A stretch of DNA of 64,000 nucleotides from Cognaticolwellia sediminilitoris (GCA_002104535.1 NBOG01000007.1:62001-126000); one strand, 5' to 3'; counted from the stretch's first letter, positions 1-9,973 are shown. The notes: generated from the sequence alone by a model not told the origin. Numbers and translations: made by a program.

Positions 1-111
1 GTTAATTTGTACAGTTAACAAAGCAACTTGTACTTCCGGAGAACCAGTATCACCTTCAGCTTGTGCATATTCTGCAACGATAGCAGCTTTTTCAGCAGCG
101 TTTAAAGACAT
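1..111 (-). CDS. rpsO: 30S ribosomal protein S15 (N-terminal part, runs off the window)
   Basis: Only the first 37 codons are present, reading leftwards off position 1. The translation starts [20 protein letters not shown] and continues into [12 protein letters not shown], the conserved N-terminus of bacterial S15, a primary 16S rRNA-binding protein of the small subunit. Its place downstream of truB on the same strand is the classic order, where pnp usually follows. A 9-bp hairpin and a good sigma70 promoter lie just upstream, so the gene can be transcribed independently of the infB operon. Identification is firm despite truncation. Confidence 0.95.
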   Translation of the reverse strand, partial: MSLNAAEKAAIVAEYAQAEGDTGSPEVQVALLTVQIN

Positions 112-126
112 ATTATTTACCTTAAT

Positions 127-164
127 TTTAGTGTTTTAATAATCGCGTCAAGCCGAACACTAAA
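127..164 (-). promoter_or_regulatory. Leader hairpin in front of rpsO, candidate S15 autoregulatory site
   Basis: A perfect 9-bp inverted repeat (127-135 with 156-164, 20-nt loop) lies 15 to 53 nt upstream of the rpsO start codon, inside the predicted leader. In E. coli S15 represses its own translation through a leader pseudoknot near the start codon. The position fits such a role, but I did not establish a pseudoknot, so function is inferred. Confidence 0.45.
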
Positions 165-190
165 TCAGCAAGACGTTCTAAAGAGCGCGT

Positions 191-218
191 ATTCTATCAA
201 CAATTATTGTAATTGCAA
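191..218 (-). promoter_or_regulatory. Predicted sigma70 promoter of rpsO
   Basis: On the minus strand a -35 TTGCAA (213-218) is followed after 16 bp by a -10 TAGAAT (191-196). Transcription would begin near 184 and give a leader of about 70 nt before rpsO. Assignment is from motif match and spacing only. Confidence 0.55.
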
Positions 219-385
219 CCAATATGTATTGCTTATAATCTAAGCTTATGTCGAAGACAACACAATATTTTACATTTTATTAACGATTTTGTGACATCAA
301 TTTAACTTTTAAGCTGTATTCTGTTGGACACGCCCATAAGTTAGCATTACACTCCTTCAGCTATAAATAATTTAAAGGACTAGTA

Positions 386-547
386 GTGAAGAAAGTAATA
401 ATTGTAATTTTAACATCTGTACTTTTCATGGGTTGTGCTTCGACAGAAGACTCAACTGACGACTCAGCAAATGCTAAAAAAAATAAAACCTGTACATCAG
501 TTAAAGTTATGGGAAGTAATTTACCTAAACGAATTTGTAAATCTTAG
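386..547 (+). CDS. Small predicted lipoprotein of unknown function
   Basis: A 53-codon frame starts at GTG, with an AAAGGA ribosome binding site 6 nt upstream. The product has a short basic N-terminus, a hydrophobic stretch and a lipobox-like FMGC, so it is probably lipidated on a cysteine near residue 16. The mature part is Ser/Asp/Lys-rich and ends in a cysteine-containing segment with SNLPKRIC. Other small proteobacterial lipoproteins end in a similar way; I recognise the pattern but know no function. The gene is opposite in strand to truB and rpsO and interrupts their usual adjacency. A bidirectional terminator follows directly. Confidence 0.65.
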   Translation: MKKVIIVILTSVLFMGCASTEDSTDDSANAKKNKTCTSVKVMGSNLPKRICKS

Positions 548-561
548 TTTTTCTTAATTTA

Positions 562-587
562 AAAAGGAGCTAGAAATAGCTCCTTTT
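562..587. terminator. Bidirectional intrinsic terminator between the small lipoprotein gene and truB
   Basis: An 11-bp stem (562-572 with 577-587) with a GAAA loop is flanked by A and T runs on both sides. It can end transcription of the lipoprotein gene from the left and of truB from the right. Confidence 0.8.
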
Positions 588-591
588 AATT

Positions 592-1533
592 TTAAATAAC
601 TGTAATACGTTTCGGGGCAACTAAGCCGTCATCATCAATGTGACCAACACCAATAAATTCACCTGTATCAACGTCGTCTCCGACAAATACTTGTACTAAG
701 CCTTCACTAGGTGCGCCTGAGCATTGAACAGGGTTACCATGGCGTAAAAAGTTCGCTGACATATCATCAACAAAAACAACGGGGATACCATCACAAGCTG
801 TAGTCATTGGTAACAGTAATGGATCTAAATATACCGATGGAGCAACTTCTTCTTTTTCCGCTTGTTCAAGTAACGCCTCAAGTTGCTGCATTGTCACCAT
901 ACGCTCTGTTGGGTAGTTCCCGACAGCACTACGATGTAAATGTGCTACATGAGCACCACAACCGAGTAACTCACCTAAGTCGTCAATAATCGTGCGAATA
1001 TAAGTACCTTTAGATACATGAATATCTAAATCAACTTCATCACCTTCAAAGCGTAATAAATCTAAACGGAACACCGTAATATCACGAGACTCTCTAGGTA
1101 CTTCGATACCTTCACGCGCATACTTGTAAAGTGGTTGACCTTGATATTTTAACGCCGAATACATTGAAGGAACTTGTTGCGTTGTACCACGAAATGACTC
1201 TAGTGCTGTTGCCAGCTGCTCGGCACTAACTTCAACGGGCCTTTCACTGACAACTTCGCCATCAATATCACTGGTGGTAGTACGTACACCAAGTTTTGCT
1301 GTTACTTGATAGGTTTTATCCGTATCGAGTAAAAATTGTGAAAACTTAGTACCTTCACCTAAACATATCGGTAACATACCAGTAGCTAAAGGGTCTAAAG
1401 CTCCAGTATGTCCTGCTTTTTGAGCAAAATATATACGTTTAACTTTTTGTAAAGCGCTGTTTGACGACATATCGTACGGCTTATTTAGCAGTAAAACGCC
1501 GTTAATCGCACGGCCTTTTCTTTTCTTTGCCAT
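592..1533 (-). CDS. truB: tRNA pseudouridine(55) synthase TruB
   Basis: This 313-residue protein converts U55 in the T-loop of elongator tRNAs to pseudouridine. The N-terminus has [14 protein letters not shown], and the catalytic Asp lies in [20 protein letters not shown] (around residues 41-60), the family signature. The C-terminal part resembles the PUA-like extension of TruB. Length is normal (E. coli 314). It follows rbfA with a 2-bp gap, so the two are co-transcribed, and it ends at a bidirectional terminator. The ATG start is conserved. Confidence 0.97.
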   Translation of the reverse strand: MAKKRKGRAINGVLLLNKPYDMSSNSALQKVKRIYFAQKAGHTGALDPLATGMLPICLGEGTKFSQFLLDTDKTYQVTAKLGVRTTTSDIDGEVVSERPVEVSAEQLATALESFRGTTQQVPSMYSALKYQGQPLYKYAREGIEVPRESRDITVFRLDLLRFEGDEVDLDIHVSKGTYIRTIIDDLGELLGCGAHVAHLHRSAVGNYPTERMVTMQQLEALLEQAEKEEVAPSVYLDPLLLPMTTACDGIPVVFVDDMSANFLRHGNPVQCSGAPSEGLVQVFVGDDVDTGEFIGVGHIDDDGLVAPKRITVI

Positions 1534-1535
1534 CG

Positions 1536-1946
1536 TTATTCAGTCTCTGATTTTTCGTCAGTTTCTGGAGTTTCACCTTCGTGATTCTTCAGATCTTCAG
1601 CAACGGCTTTATCAACAAGGTTACCCATACGAACACCTTCAACCATTGAACTATCATAAATAAACCTTAGTTCTGGCATTATGCGCGCTTTAATACGTTT
1701 GGCTAATAATGTACGGATATAACTCGCCGCTTCATTTAATACTTCAATAGAAACATCAACATTTTGACCTTCTAAAGTGAAAAACGTGACAAATATTTTC
1801 GCGTAGGCTAAATCACGAGTGATCTCGACAGCATTTACCGTCACCATGCCTAAGCGTGGATCTTTAACTTCGCGCTGAATAATCATTGCGATTTCTTTTT
1901 GAATTTCTTGTGCAACTCGATCGGTACGAGCAAATTCTCTTGCCAT
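1536..1946 (-). CDS. rbfA: 30S ribosome-binding factor RbfA
   Basis: The product is 136 residues and belongs to the RbfA KH-like cold-shock factors that bind immature 30S subunits and help 16S rRNA 5'-end maturation. Features seen are the [20 protein letters not shown] start, the [11 protein letters not shown] segment and FIYDSS near the end of the fold. The acidic tail ([14 protein letters not shown]) is variable in the family. It lies between infB and truB, as in most gammaproteobacteria, with a 208-bp gap behind infB. Confidence 0.96.
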   Translation of the reverse strand: MAREFARTDRVAQEIQKEIAMIIQREVKDPRLGMVTVNAVEITRDLAYAKIFVTFFTLEGQNVDVSIEVLNEAASYIRTLLAKRIKARIMPELRFIYDSSMVEGVRMGNLVDKAVAEDLKNHEGETPETDEKSETE

Positions 1947-2154
1947 GATGGCTACTCCTAATAACGCTATAAAACGTATTAATAAGTTAGTTAAACTTTA
2001 TAGCAAAAAATGGAGGCTAAGCCCCCATTTTAATAAATCGATTGTGATTAAATATTTAAGCTGTTGATAACTAGAGCAAAGAAAAAGCACGCAGTTGACG
2101 CATGTCAATGAGTACTTTTGATGCAGCTATCGTTAACAACAGCAATAATATTAA

Positions 2155-4842
2155 TTACAATGTACGTTGTATTTCAACCGTTTCAAAAACTTCGATTTGG
2201 TCGCCAACACGGACATCGTTGTAGTTCTTAACACCGATACCACACTCAGTACCGTTACGAACTTCTTGTACATCATCTTTAAAGCGACGTAAAGATTCTA
2301 ACTCACCTTCGTAAATAACAACGTTTTCACGTAATACACGAATAGGTGCTGAACGTTTAATAAGACCTTCAGTAACCATACAACCGGCGATTGCACCAAT
2401 TTTAGGTGATTTGAAGACATCACGTACTTGAGCAAGACCAATGATTTCTTGTTTAAATTCAGGAGCAAGCATACCGCTCATTGCTGACTTAACTTCATCA
2501 ATCAAAGCGTAGATAACACTGTAGTAGCGTAAATCAATTTTTTCAGCTTCAATCACTTTACGCGCAGTAGCATCGGCACGAACGTTAAAGCCAACTACGA
2601 TAGCGTTTGACGCTGCAGCTAAAGTAGCATCAGTTTCAGTAATAGCACCTACACCACTACCAATGATTCTTACTTTAACTTCATCTGTTGATAATTTAAC
2701 AAGTGAGTCTGAAATCGCTTCAAGTGAACCTTGTACATCTGATTTAAGTACAACGTTAACTTCAGAAATATCACCTTCAGCCATGTTAGCAAACATGTTT
2801 TCTAGTTTAGACTTCTGTTGACGAGCAAGTTTCACATCACGGAATTTACCTTGACGGAATAACGCAACTTCACGCGCTTTTTTCTCATCTTTAACAACTG
2901 TCGCTTCATCACCTGATTGTGGAACACCACTTAAACCAATGATTTCAACAGGGATAGATGGACCAGCTGACTGGATTGTTTTACCGTTCTCATCACGCAT
3001 AGCACGAACACGGCCGTATTCTAAACCACAAAGTACGATATCACCTTGGTTCAATGTACCTTCTTGAACAAGTATAGTAGCAACTGGGCCACGACCTTTA
3101 TCAAGTTTTGATTCAACAACGACACCGTTTGCCATTTTATCAACAACAGCGGTAAGTTCTAATACTTCAGATTGAAGTAATATTGCATCAAGTAACTCAT
3201 CGATACCTAAACCAGTTTTTGCAGATACGTGACAGAATTGAACGTCGCCGCCCCACTCTTCAGATAATACATCGTGTTGTGATAGTTCACTCTTAACGCG
3301 ATCTGGGTCTGCACCCTCTTTATCCATTTTGTTTACAGCGATGATAATTGGCGCTTCAGATGCTTTAGCATGTTGAATAGCTTCAATAGTTTGTGGCATT
3401 ACACCATCATCTGCCGCAACAACAATAATAACGATATCCGTTGCTTTAGCACCACGTGAACGCATAGCTGTAAACGCAGCATGGCCTGGAGTATCAAGGA
3501 AAGTGATCATGCCATGACCCGTTTCAACATGATAAGCACCAATATGCTGAGTAATACCGCCGGCTTCGCCGTCTGCTACTTTGGCTTCACGAATATGGTC
3601 AAGTAATGATGTTTTACCGTGGTCAACATGACCCATGATAGTAACAACCGGTGCACGTGTTATTTCTATACCTGAGTGTCCGCGATCAGATAATACCGCT
3701 TCTTCAAGCGCATTTTCTTTCACTAGCACAACTTCACGGCCCATTTCTTCAGCAACTAAGGCTGCAGTTTCTTGGTCAATGACTTGGTTAATAGTCGCCA
3801 TAGCGCCCATTTTAAACATAGCTTTTACAACTTCAGCGCCTTTAACAGACATTTTGTTAGCAAGCTCTGCCACTGAAATAGTTTCGCCGATACGTACTTC
3901 ATTAAGCTTAATTTCAACAGGTTTAGTGAAACCATGCTTTAAACTTTGCGGTGAAGATAAGCTTAACTTACCTTTACCACGTGCATTACGTCCACCACGG
4001 TTATTTCTGTCTTGACCCGCTGGCTTTTTCTTTTTACGTCGACGGCCACTTTCATCAGCTGAATCACTTTTATCTTCAGCTTCTTGTGCATATTTAGAAG
4101 ACGTTAAATGTACCACTTCTTTTTCTTTCGCTTTACGCTCAGCTTCTTGCTCTTTCCAGCGTGCTTCGTTTTCTTCTGCGAGTTTACGAGCAGCTTCAGC
4201 AGATAAACGTGCTTCTTCTTCAGCTTTTGCTGTTAATTCAGCTTCTTGTTGTAAGCGTAATTTTTTAGCTTCTTCAGTTTCCGCTGCTGGTGCAGGTTTT
4301 GCCGCTGACTCTTCAATGCTTTTCGCTTTAGCTACTGCTGCTTGCTTAGCTTTAGCTTCTGCTTCAATTTTAGCTTCTGCTTTTGCTTCTGCTTGCAATT
4401 CAGCTTTTGCTGCTGCAGCCGCACGAGCGTTTTCAGCTTCTTTAGCATCTGCTTCAGCTTTTGTTTTAGCGTCAATTTCAGCTTGAATGCGAGCTTCTTC
4501 AGCTGCTTTAGCTTCTACATCAGCTTGTTGTTGTTCTTCTAAATCACTACGTTTTACATAAGTACGCTTTTTACGAACTTCAACTTGTACTGATTTAGCT
4601 TTGCTACCGTGACCTAAAACTAAGGTAGATTTTTTCTTACGGCTTAGCGTCATTTTACTTGGGCTAGCTGTTGAATCATCGCCATGTTGCTTTTTCAAAT
4701 GGTCAAGCAGGGTTTCTTTTTCTTCTTGCGAAACAGAATCGGTCGCCGATTTTTTCACGCCAGAGTCAGCCAATTGGCTTACTAAGCGATCCACCGGTGT
4801 ACCGATCTCTTTGGCAAGTTGTTCTACTGTTACGTTTGCCAT
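2155..4842 (-). CDS. infB: Translation initiation factor IF-2
   Basis: An 895-residue GTPase that places fMet-tRNA on the 30S subunit and promotes subunit joining. The N-terminal IF2 domain is followed by a long charged Ala/Glu/Lys coiled region (about residues 60-260) and a basic stretch (RRRKKKKP). The G domain has GHVDHGKT near residue 403, DTPGH and NKMDK. The C-terminal domains II to IV end in the IF-2 C-terminus. The Ala/Lys-rich linker is low-complexity and produces spurious frames on the other strand. It is the third gene of the rimP operon, 21 bp after nusA. Confidence 0.98.
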   Translation of the reverse strand: MANVTVEQLAKEIGTPVDRLVSQLADSGVKKSATDSVSQEEKETLLDHLKKQHGDDSTASPSKMTLSRKKKSTLVLGHGSKAKSVQVEVRKKRTYVKRSDLEEQQQADVEAKAAEEARIQAEIDAKTKAEADAKEAENARAAAAAKAELQAEAKAEAKIEAEAKAKQAAVAKAKSIEESAAKPAPAAETEEAKKLRLQQEAELTAKAEEEARLSAEAARKLAEENEARWKEQEAERKAKEKEVVHLTSSKYAQEAEDKSDSADESGRRRKKKKPAGQDRNNRGGRNARGKGKLSLSSPQSLKHGFTKPVEIKLNEVRIGETISVAELANKMSVKGAEVVKAMFKMGAMATINQVIDQETAALVAEEMGREVVLVKENALEEAVLSDRGHSGIEITRAPVVTIMGHVDHGKTSLLDHIREAKVADGEAGGITQHIGAYHVETGHGMITFLDTPGHAAFTAMRSRGAKATDIVIIVVAADDGVMPQTIEAIQHAKASEAPIIIAVNKMDKEGADPDRVKSELSQHDVLSEEWGGDVQFCHVSAKTGLGIDELLDAILLQSEVLELTAVVDKMANGVVVESKLDKGRGPVATILVQEGTLNQGDIVLCGLEYGRVRAMRDENGKTIQSAGPSIPVEIIGLSGVPQSGDEATVVKDEKKAREVALFRQGKFRDVKLARQQKSKLENMFANMAEGDISEVNVVLKSDVQGSLEAISDSLVKLSTDEVKVRIIGSGVGAITETDATLAAASNAIVVGFNVRADATARKVIEAEKIDLRYYSVIYALIDEVKSAMSGMLAPEFKQEIIGLAQVRDVFKSPKIGAIAGCMVTEGLIKRSAPIRVLRENVVIYEGELESLRRFKDDVQEVRNGTECGIGVKNYNDVRVGDQIEVFETVEIQRTL

Positions 4843-4863
4843 CTATATAATTCTCCCGGTGAG

Positions 4864-6360
4864 TTATTCTTCGTTAAACCAACAAATATTACGTGCAGCC
4901 ATAATTAGCTCGCCCGCTTTGGTTTCATCTAATTCTTCAATATCTGATATTTCATCAACGCCTTGCTCAGCAAGATGTTCTAACGTTGTAATACCACGAC
5001 TTGCTAATACAAACGCTAAGTGGCGTTCTAAGCCGGCAAGATTTAATAAATCTTCTGCAGGCTCTGCACCTTCAAGTGTTTCTTCACTTGCTAATGCTTG
5101 AGTGGTAATTGCCGCTTTTGCACGTTCACGTAGTTCTTCAACAATGTCTTCGTCCATGCCATCTATATCAAGCATTTCAGCAACAGGAACGTAAGCAATC
5201 TCTTCTAATGACGTAAAGCCTTCTTCAACTAACATCAGAGCAAAGTCTTCATCAAGATCTAACTTATCAATAAAGAGAGTTAACACTTTATCGTTTTCAG
5301 CTTGATGCTTCTCATTCATGTCAGCAACAGTCATGACGTTAAGTTCCCAGCCAGTTAATTGGCTAGCTAAACGAACGTTTTGACCACTACGGCCAATCGC
5401 CATAGCTAAATTACCTTCCTCAACAGCAATATCCATAGTGTTTTTATCTTCATCAACGATGATAGAAGCCACTTCAGCAGGTGCCATTGCATTAATAACG
5501 TATTGTGCAGGGTTGTCATCATATAATACGATGTCAACACGCTCGCCGCCTAACTCACTTGAAACGGCTTGTACACGTGAACCACGCATACCAACACAAG
5601 CACCAACAGGATCGATGCGTTTGTCATTACTTTTTACAGAGATTTTTGCACGAGAACCAGGATCGCGAGCTGCGCCTTTAATCTCAAGCATTTCTTCGCC
5701 AATCTCAGGTACTTCAACGCGAAATAGTTCGATCAACATTTCAGGTTTAGTACGACTGACAAATAACTGTGCGCCACGTGCTTCTGGTTTAATTTCATAA
5801 AGTAAACCGCGAATACGATCGCCTGGACGGAAGCTTTCACGAGGAAGCATGTCATCACGATAAACAATCGCTTCTGCATTATTACCTAAATCTAGGATTA
5901 CACTATCACGGCTAGCTTTTTTCACTACACCGGTAATGATTTCACCAATTTGTTCTTGGTATGCGTCAACGATAAGTCCACGTTCAGCTTCACGAATTTT
6001 TTGAACGATTACTTGCTTAGCCGTTTGTGTTGTAACACGGTCAAACTTAACTGATTCAATTTGCTCTTCAACATAGTCGCCTACGTTAAGTTCAGGTTCA
6101 TCGTATTGCGCCGCAGCTAAGCTCATCTCAGCATACGGATTTTCCATTGGCGTTTCACTTTCATCAACAACCAACCAGCGACGGAAAGTCTCAAACTCAC
6201 CCGTTGCACGATCAATACTTACACGAACGACGATATCGCCTTCATATTTCTTTTTAGTTGCCGTTTCCAAAGCGGTTTCCATCGCTTCGAAAATACTTTC
6301 TCTAGGTAATGCCTTTTCATTAGAAACAGCATCTACGACCAGTAATATTTCCTTACTCAT
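4864..6360 (-). CDS. nusA: Transcription termination/antitermination factor NusA
   Basis: A 498-residue RNA polymerase-associated factor that modulates pausing, termination and antitermination. The N-terminal polymerase-binding domain (about 1-130) is followed by S1 (about 135-200) and two KH domains with the signature [14 protein letters not shown]. Two C-terminal acidic helical repeats (about 365-498) are present, as in gammaproteobacteria. It lies 29 bp downstream of rimP. In other species NusA influences its own operon by termination in the leader, which makes the terminator-like hairpins upstream of rimP relevant. Confidence 0.98.
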   Translation of the reverse strand: MSKEILLVVDAVSNEKALPRESIFEAMETALETATKKKYEGDIVVRVSIDRATGEFETFRRWLVVDESETPMENPYAEMSLAAAQYDEPELNVGDYVEEQIESVKFDRVTTQTAKQVIVQKIREAERGLIVDAYQEQIGEIITGVVKKASRDSVILDLGNNAEAIVYRDDMLPRESFRPGDRIRGLLYEIKPEARGAQLFVSRTKPEMLIELFRVEVPEIGEEMLEIKGAARDPGSRAKISVKSNDKRIDPVGACVGMRGSRVQAVSSELGGERVDIVLYDDNPAQYVINAMAPAEVASIIVDEDKNTMDIAVEEGNLAMAIGRSGQNVRLASQLTGWELNVMTVADMNEKHQAENDKVLTLFIDKLDLDEDFALMLVEEGFTSLEEIAYVPVAEMLDIDGMDEDIVEELRERAKAAITTQALASEETLEGAEPAEDLLNLAGLERHLAFVLASRGITTLEHLAEQGVDEISDIEELDETKAGELIMAARNICWFNEE

Positions 6361-6389
6361 GCTAGTTAGCCTTTCTCATTATTTTAAAA

Positions 6390-6851
6390 TTATTTTTTAT
6401 GGTTAAAAACAAGGTGAGCCTTGTCTATGTTACTGATAACAAGAACATATTCTTCGTTATCTACCATCACTACTAAACTGTCATTTTCAACGGCAACTAA
6501 TTTGCCTTTAAATTTACGACGGCCATTTAATGGCATTGAAATTCTAACTTCTATGGTTTCATCAACTACCGCTTCAAATTGCGGTTTGTCAAACAATGGA
6601 CGATCAAGTCCAGGTGATGAAACTTCTAAGCTGTATTCACTGCTAATTGGGTCTTCTACGTCGAGAATAGCCCCTACTTGACGACTGACTTCAGCACAGT
6701 CATCAACATCGATACCATTTTCATGGTCGATAAATAAGCGTAAAACCGAATTGTTACCGGCACTGATATACTCAACGCCTAATAATTCCTTACCCGTTAC
6801 TTCAACGGCAGGACGTAACATGTCAGTTAGTTTGTGTTCAAATTTAGCCAA
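6390..6851 (-). CDS. rimP: Ribosome maturation factor RimP
   Basis: A 153-residue protein needed for 30S subunit maturation. It shows the RimP motifs LRLFIDHENGIDVDDCAEVS, LEVSSPGLDRPL and the C-terminal SH3-like part. The conserved N-terminus MAKFEHKLT begins at TTG (6851-6849), and GGAGAAAAGTGA just upstream gives a clear ribosome binding site, so the rare start is likely real. First gene of the nusA-infB operon. Confidence 0.95.
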   Translation of the reverse strand: MAKFEHKLTDMLRPAVEVTGKELLGVEYISAGNNSVLRLFIDHENGIDVDDCAEVSRQVGAILDVEDPISSEYSLEVSSPGLDRPLFDKPQFEAVVDETIEVRISMPLNGRRKFKGKLVAVENDSLVVMVDNEEYVLVISNIDKAHLVFNHKK

Positions 6852-6884
6852 TCACTTTTCTCCAAATTGGAAGAGTACAGAAAC

Positions 6885-6904
6885 AAAAAAAGGGCATAAA
6901 GCCC
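6885..6904 (-). terminator. Weak terminator-like hairpin just upstream of rimP
   Basis: On the minus strand a short GGGC/GCCC stem with a 5-nt loop (6892-6904) is followed by seven T residues (6891-6885). It lies about 35 nt before the rimP start, downstream of a stronger terminator. The stem is only 4 bp, so activity is uncertain. Confidence 0.4.
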
Positions 6905-6951
6905 AGCGATATAACTTGCTGCTATTGCACCTTTTCACAAAGTTAAGATAC

Positions 6952-6976
6952 AAAAAAGCCCCAATACGCGGGGCTT
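6952..6976 (-). terminator. Intrinsic terminator or attenuator in the rimP-nusA leader
   Basis: On the minus strand AAGCCCC (7 bp) pairs with GGGGCTT around a 7-nt loop and is followed by a run of six T residues. It lies inside the leader between the operon promoter (7103-7131) and rimP. No gene lies upstream of it on this strand that would need a terminator, so attenuation or production of a short RNA is the natural reading. Confidence 0.75.
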
Positions 6977-6977
6977 A

Positions 6978-7078
6978 TTCACTGAACCCACGATGTAAAC
7001 CAAGCAATAACACTCTTGGTTCTGTACAACAATATCTTAGATAACTATCTTACTGCGATAAAGATCTATTCAGTGAAA
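6978..7078 (-). ncRNA. Structured leader RNA upstream of rimP (candidate attenuator element or short sRNA)
   Basis: A 9-bp helix (6979-6987 with 7068-7076) closes a domain of about 100 nt. Inside it is a 7-bp AACCAAG/CTTGGTT hairpin (about 6998-7022) and a weaker hairpin around 7032-7047. The domain directly precedes the terminator at 6952-6976, so the transcript from the promoter at 7103-7131 would be about 145 nt if termination occurs. E. coli has a tRNA (metY) at this place; I find no tRNA cloverleaf here. I recall an Rfam family named rimP-leader, but membership has not been tested. Confidence 0.5.
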
Positions 7079-7102
7079 TATTGCTATATTCAAGCTGCGC
7101 AA

Positions 7103-7131
7103 ATTATATAGAAGTGCTACTTTTATAGCAA
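7103..7131 (-). promoter_or_regulatory. Strong sigma70 promoter of the rimP-nusA-infB operon
   Basis: On the minus strand -35 TTGCTA (7126-7131), a 17-bp spacer and a perfect -10 TATAAT (7103-7108) are followed by a GC-rich discriminator (TTGCGC). GC-rich discriminators are typical of stringently controlled stable-RNA and ribosomal promoters. Predicted start is near 7096, giving a leader of about 245 nt before rimP. Confidence 0.7.
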
Positions 7132-7335
7132 GTTAATTTTCGTAAACTTTGAAGAATAGAAGTGTAAACTAACCATAGCTTTGCGACAAGAACTGGTACA
7201 AAATTAGCTATCAGTACTATAATAATTATTGCGGCGTTATCAGATAGTTAGTAAATTGCCTATTTTTATGGTAAAAATCAGTAACGGCAATTAAACTGCA
7301 ACTAATAACAGCATTTACAGGCGCTTTGGAATTTT

Positions 7336-9225
7336 ATGTATACATATTCTCATTTACTTTTAAGAAACTTTCTTTTTGCACTCAGCTTCTGTGTTTGTGC
7401 GGCGCTTATCGGTGCCGGTTTATTAACAGCACAAATATCTGAGCGACAAGAACAACATAAACAAACTTTAATATTGTTAGATAAACAACAAAAAATAGAG
7501 AATAGTGAGCTATTTGCAAACCAATTACCAAATTTAAATCAGTATCACTCAATTAATATTAAAAACAAAGAAGATACGGTAAATATCAATATTAAACAAA
7601 AATCTAACTTTATAAATGACTTATTCCTTCCTGCTGCCACACAAACTAATTTAACTCATGCAAATTTATTTATTAAATTTCAATTAGACGTTAGTAATAG
7701 TGTTAATTTTCTTACGAACATAATGCTCGCAGTAATTATCCTTAGCATAGTCTTTATAATAGTAGCCTCTTACATTAGCCTTGGCGCATCTCGACGATTA
7801 ACTGAAAACATAACAAAGCAAATTCAGCGTGAACTCGTTGGCATTATTAATGGTACAGAGCTTTCAATCGACGTTGATGAAAATGATATTAACTTACCAG
7901 AAATCCAAAAGCATTTAATTGAGCTTAAAGAACTGATTGCCTCTAAAGCTACAGCCACCGCGATACTCGAAAAAGATGCCTACATAGAGCCGGTAACTCA
8001 ATTAGAAAACCGAAACCGCTTTGTGCAATTTTTTGAAAATGTTGATAGTCGCGCTCAATTTGGTGTGCTTTCCATTACACGCTGCTCTGAATTACAAACT
8101 ATCAATCAAATTCATGGATATAATGAAGGTGACAACTATATTCGCAAAATTGCAGAAATCATGAAAAATGCTGTCGGCCGATATAATGGCGCGCAGGTAT
8201 TTCGATTAAATAGTTCTGATTTTGCAACATTAATTCCCAATGTTACTTTAAAATCAGCTGAGAAATTTGCTGAGGAATTAACAACGAGTTTTAATGAATA
8301 TCAACAATCTTCAGATTTAGATTCTGTTGGTTATACAGGTTTAGTTTATTTTGACAGTGATAAGCCTTTAGGTGAGCTTTTAGCTCTTGCTGATACCGGT
8401 ATTAGTGTAGCTCAAACACAAAAAGTTAACGCTTGGTATGCTCAAACCGACACTAGCATTGTTGAAAATAACAGCGCTAGCTACGGTAATCAAAATTGGC
8501 GACAAGAAATAGATAGTGTTATAGAGAACCAAAGGGTGAGTTTACTGGTACAACCCATTAAACCTAGTAGCCCAAACAACCGTGTTTATGGTGAAATACT
8601 GACACGTTTCTTAAATAGTAGTGATGATGTGTTGCCAACCGCCTCTTTTATAGCCATGGCTGAAAAGCTTGATAAAATTGTTGCTGTCGATCGCATGATT
8701 ATCGAAGCGGTTATTAAAGAGATTTCTGAAAGAAATATGCAGGATCACTTCTTCGGTATCAATGTCAGCGCTCGTTCAATTAACGATGGACACTTCCTTA
8801 TTTGGTTAGAAAGACGACTTTTACGTGATGCCGCTATTGCTTCTAAATTAGTATTTGAAATTACCGAAAGTGGCTTACAACAAAATATAAAAACCAGTAA
8901 AAACTTCATTGATATGGTGCATCGTGTTGGTGCTAGAATTACCGTTGAACGCTTTGGTGTTGGTTTAACCTCATTTAAATTCTTTAGAGATTTAAAACCT
9001 GATTTTATCAAAATGGACAGCACTTACACTCGAGACATTGATGAAGATAAAAACAACCAGTACTTTTTACGCCTAATGGTCGATTTAGCACATAGATTAA
9101 GCATAAGTGTGTTAGCGGAGTGTGTTGAAAGCCAAGAAGAGAAATTTATGCTTGGTAAACTATTCATTGATGGTTGCCAAGGTTTCTATATAGGTAAACC
9201 AGTAAATCTCTCAGCAATGTATTAG
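7336..9225 (+). CDS. csrD: CsrD-like degenerate GGDEF/EAL membrane protein (RNase E specificity factor)
   Basis: A 629-residue protein with two membrane helices (about 10-32 and 125-149) around a short periplasmic part, then a GGDEF-like domain (about 215-365) and an EAL-like domain (about 395-629). Both are degenerate: the GGDEF site reads LNSSDF (291-296), EAL reads EIL (420-422), and the DDFG-type motif is ERFG. This matches CsrD, which in E. coli binds CsrB/CsrC and directs RNase E to them rather than making or breaking c-di-GMP. Length is close to E. coli CsrD (646). A terminator follows. A CsrB-like RNA lies in the same window at 61221-61525, so a substrate is present. A different inactive GGDEF/EAL protein is the main alternative. 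Confidence 0.8.
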   Translation: MYTYSHLLLRNFLFALSFCVCAALIGAGLLTAQISERQEQHKQTLILLDKQQKIENSELFANQLPNLNQYHSINIKNKEDTVNINIKQKSNFINDLFLPAATQTNLTHANLFIKFQLDVSNSVNFLTNIMLAVIILSIVFIIVASYISLGASRRLTENITKQIQRELVGIINGTELSIDVDENDINLPEIQKHLIELKELIASKATATAILEKDAYIEPVTQLENRNRFVQFFENVDSRAQFGVLSITRCSELQTINQIHGYNEGDNYIRKIAEIMKNAVGRYNGAQVFRLNSSDFATLIPNVTLKSAEKFAEELTTSFNEYQQSSDLDSVGYTGLVYFDSDKPLGELLALADTGISVAQTQKVNAWYAQTDTSIVENNSASYGNQNWRQEIDSVIENQRVSLLVQPIKPSSPNNRVYGEILTRFLNSSDDVLPTASFIAMAEKLDKIVAVDRMIIEAVIKEISERNMQDHFFGINVSARSINDGHFLIWLERRLLRDAAIASKLVFEITESGLQQNIKTSKNFIDMVHRVGARITVERFGVGLTSFKFFRDLKPDFIKMDSTYTRDIDEDKNNQYFLRLMVDLAHRLSISVLAECVESQEEKFMLGKLFIDGCQGFYIGKPVNLSAMY

Positions 9226-9248
9226 GTTAAATCACTTACAAAATTATA

Positions 9249-9278
9249 AAGCCACTCTTAATACAGTGGCTTTTTTTT
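9249..9278 (+). terminator. Intrinsic terminator after csrD
   Basis: GCCACT (9251-9256) pairs with AGTGGC (9265-9270), extended by A/T pairs and followed by eight T residues. It separates csrD from the rsx operon. Confidence 0.8.
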
Positions 9279-9391
9279 AATCACAATTAAGACACTGTTA
9301 ATTAAAATGAATAACCCTACGCTTCATCTGTTGTTTATTGGTAAATAAACAAGGATAATAGCGTGAATTTTCACGGTAAAATATTGATCGA

Positions 9392-9973
9392 ATGACTCAT
9401 TATCTCTTGCTACTTGTTGGCACAGTACTAGTAAACAACTTTGTATTAGTTAAGTTTCTTGGCTTGTGCCCGTTTATGGGCGTGTCATCTAGAACTGAAA
9501 CGGCCATTGGCATGTCATTTGCGACAACATTTGTAATGACCCTTGCTTCATTACTGAGCTACATCGTCAATAGTTATATATTAGCGCCGTTAGGTTTAGA
9601 ATATTTAACCACCATGACTTTTATTTTAGTGATCGCCGTCGTTGTGCAGTTTACCGAAATGGTCGTTCACAAAACTAGTGCTAACTTATATCGTCTCTTG
9701 GGTATTTTCCTACCCCTTATTACCACTAACTGTGCCGTGTTAGGTGTTGCGCTATTAAACCTGCAAGAACAACATAATTTTTTCGAATCTATTATCTATG
9801 GCTTCGGCGCTTCAGTTGGTTTTTCACTAGTATTGATTATGTTTTCAGCGATGCGTGAGAAGTTAGCTAATGCCGATGTGCCAACACCGTTTAAAGGTTC
9901 AGCCATCGCTATGATCACCGCCGGTTTAATGTCATTAGCATTTATGGGCTTCGCTGGTTTGGTGAAATTTTAA
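9392..9973 (+). CDS. rsxA: Electron transport complex subunit RsxA (RnfA)
   Basis: A 193-residue integral membrane protein with six predicted helices, homologous to NqrE/RnfA. The [20 protein letters not shown] segment and the [12 protein letters not shown] segment near the middle carry the conserved cysteines used by RnfA and RnfE for a membrane-embedded iron-sulfur site. First gene of rsxABCDGE; its TAA overlaps the rsxB ATG by one base. The complex couples NAD(P)H/ferredoxin electron transfer to ion movement. In enterobacteria it keeps SoxR reduced. Confidence 0.96.
   Translation: MTHYLLLLVGTVLVNNFVLVKFLGLCPFMGVSSRTETAIGMSFATTFVMTLASLLSYIVNSYILAPLGLEYLTTMTFILVIAVVVQFTEMVVHKTSANLYRLLGIFLPLITTNCAVLGVALLNLQEQHNFFESIIYGFGASVGFSLVLIMFSAMREKLANADVPTPFKGSAIAMITAGLMSLAFMGFAGLVKF

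Noticed and set aside
4342-4542. Phe/Cys-rich frame on the plus strand opposite infB
   Set aside because: Artefact of the Ala/Lys/Glu-rich coding strand of IF-2.
6978-7078. A tRNA gene upstream of rimP, as in E. coli (metY)
   Set aside because: No cloverleaf, anticodon arm or T-loop consensus on either strand; the fold has a different closing helix and no CCA end.
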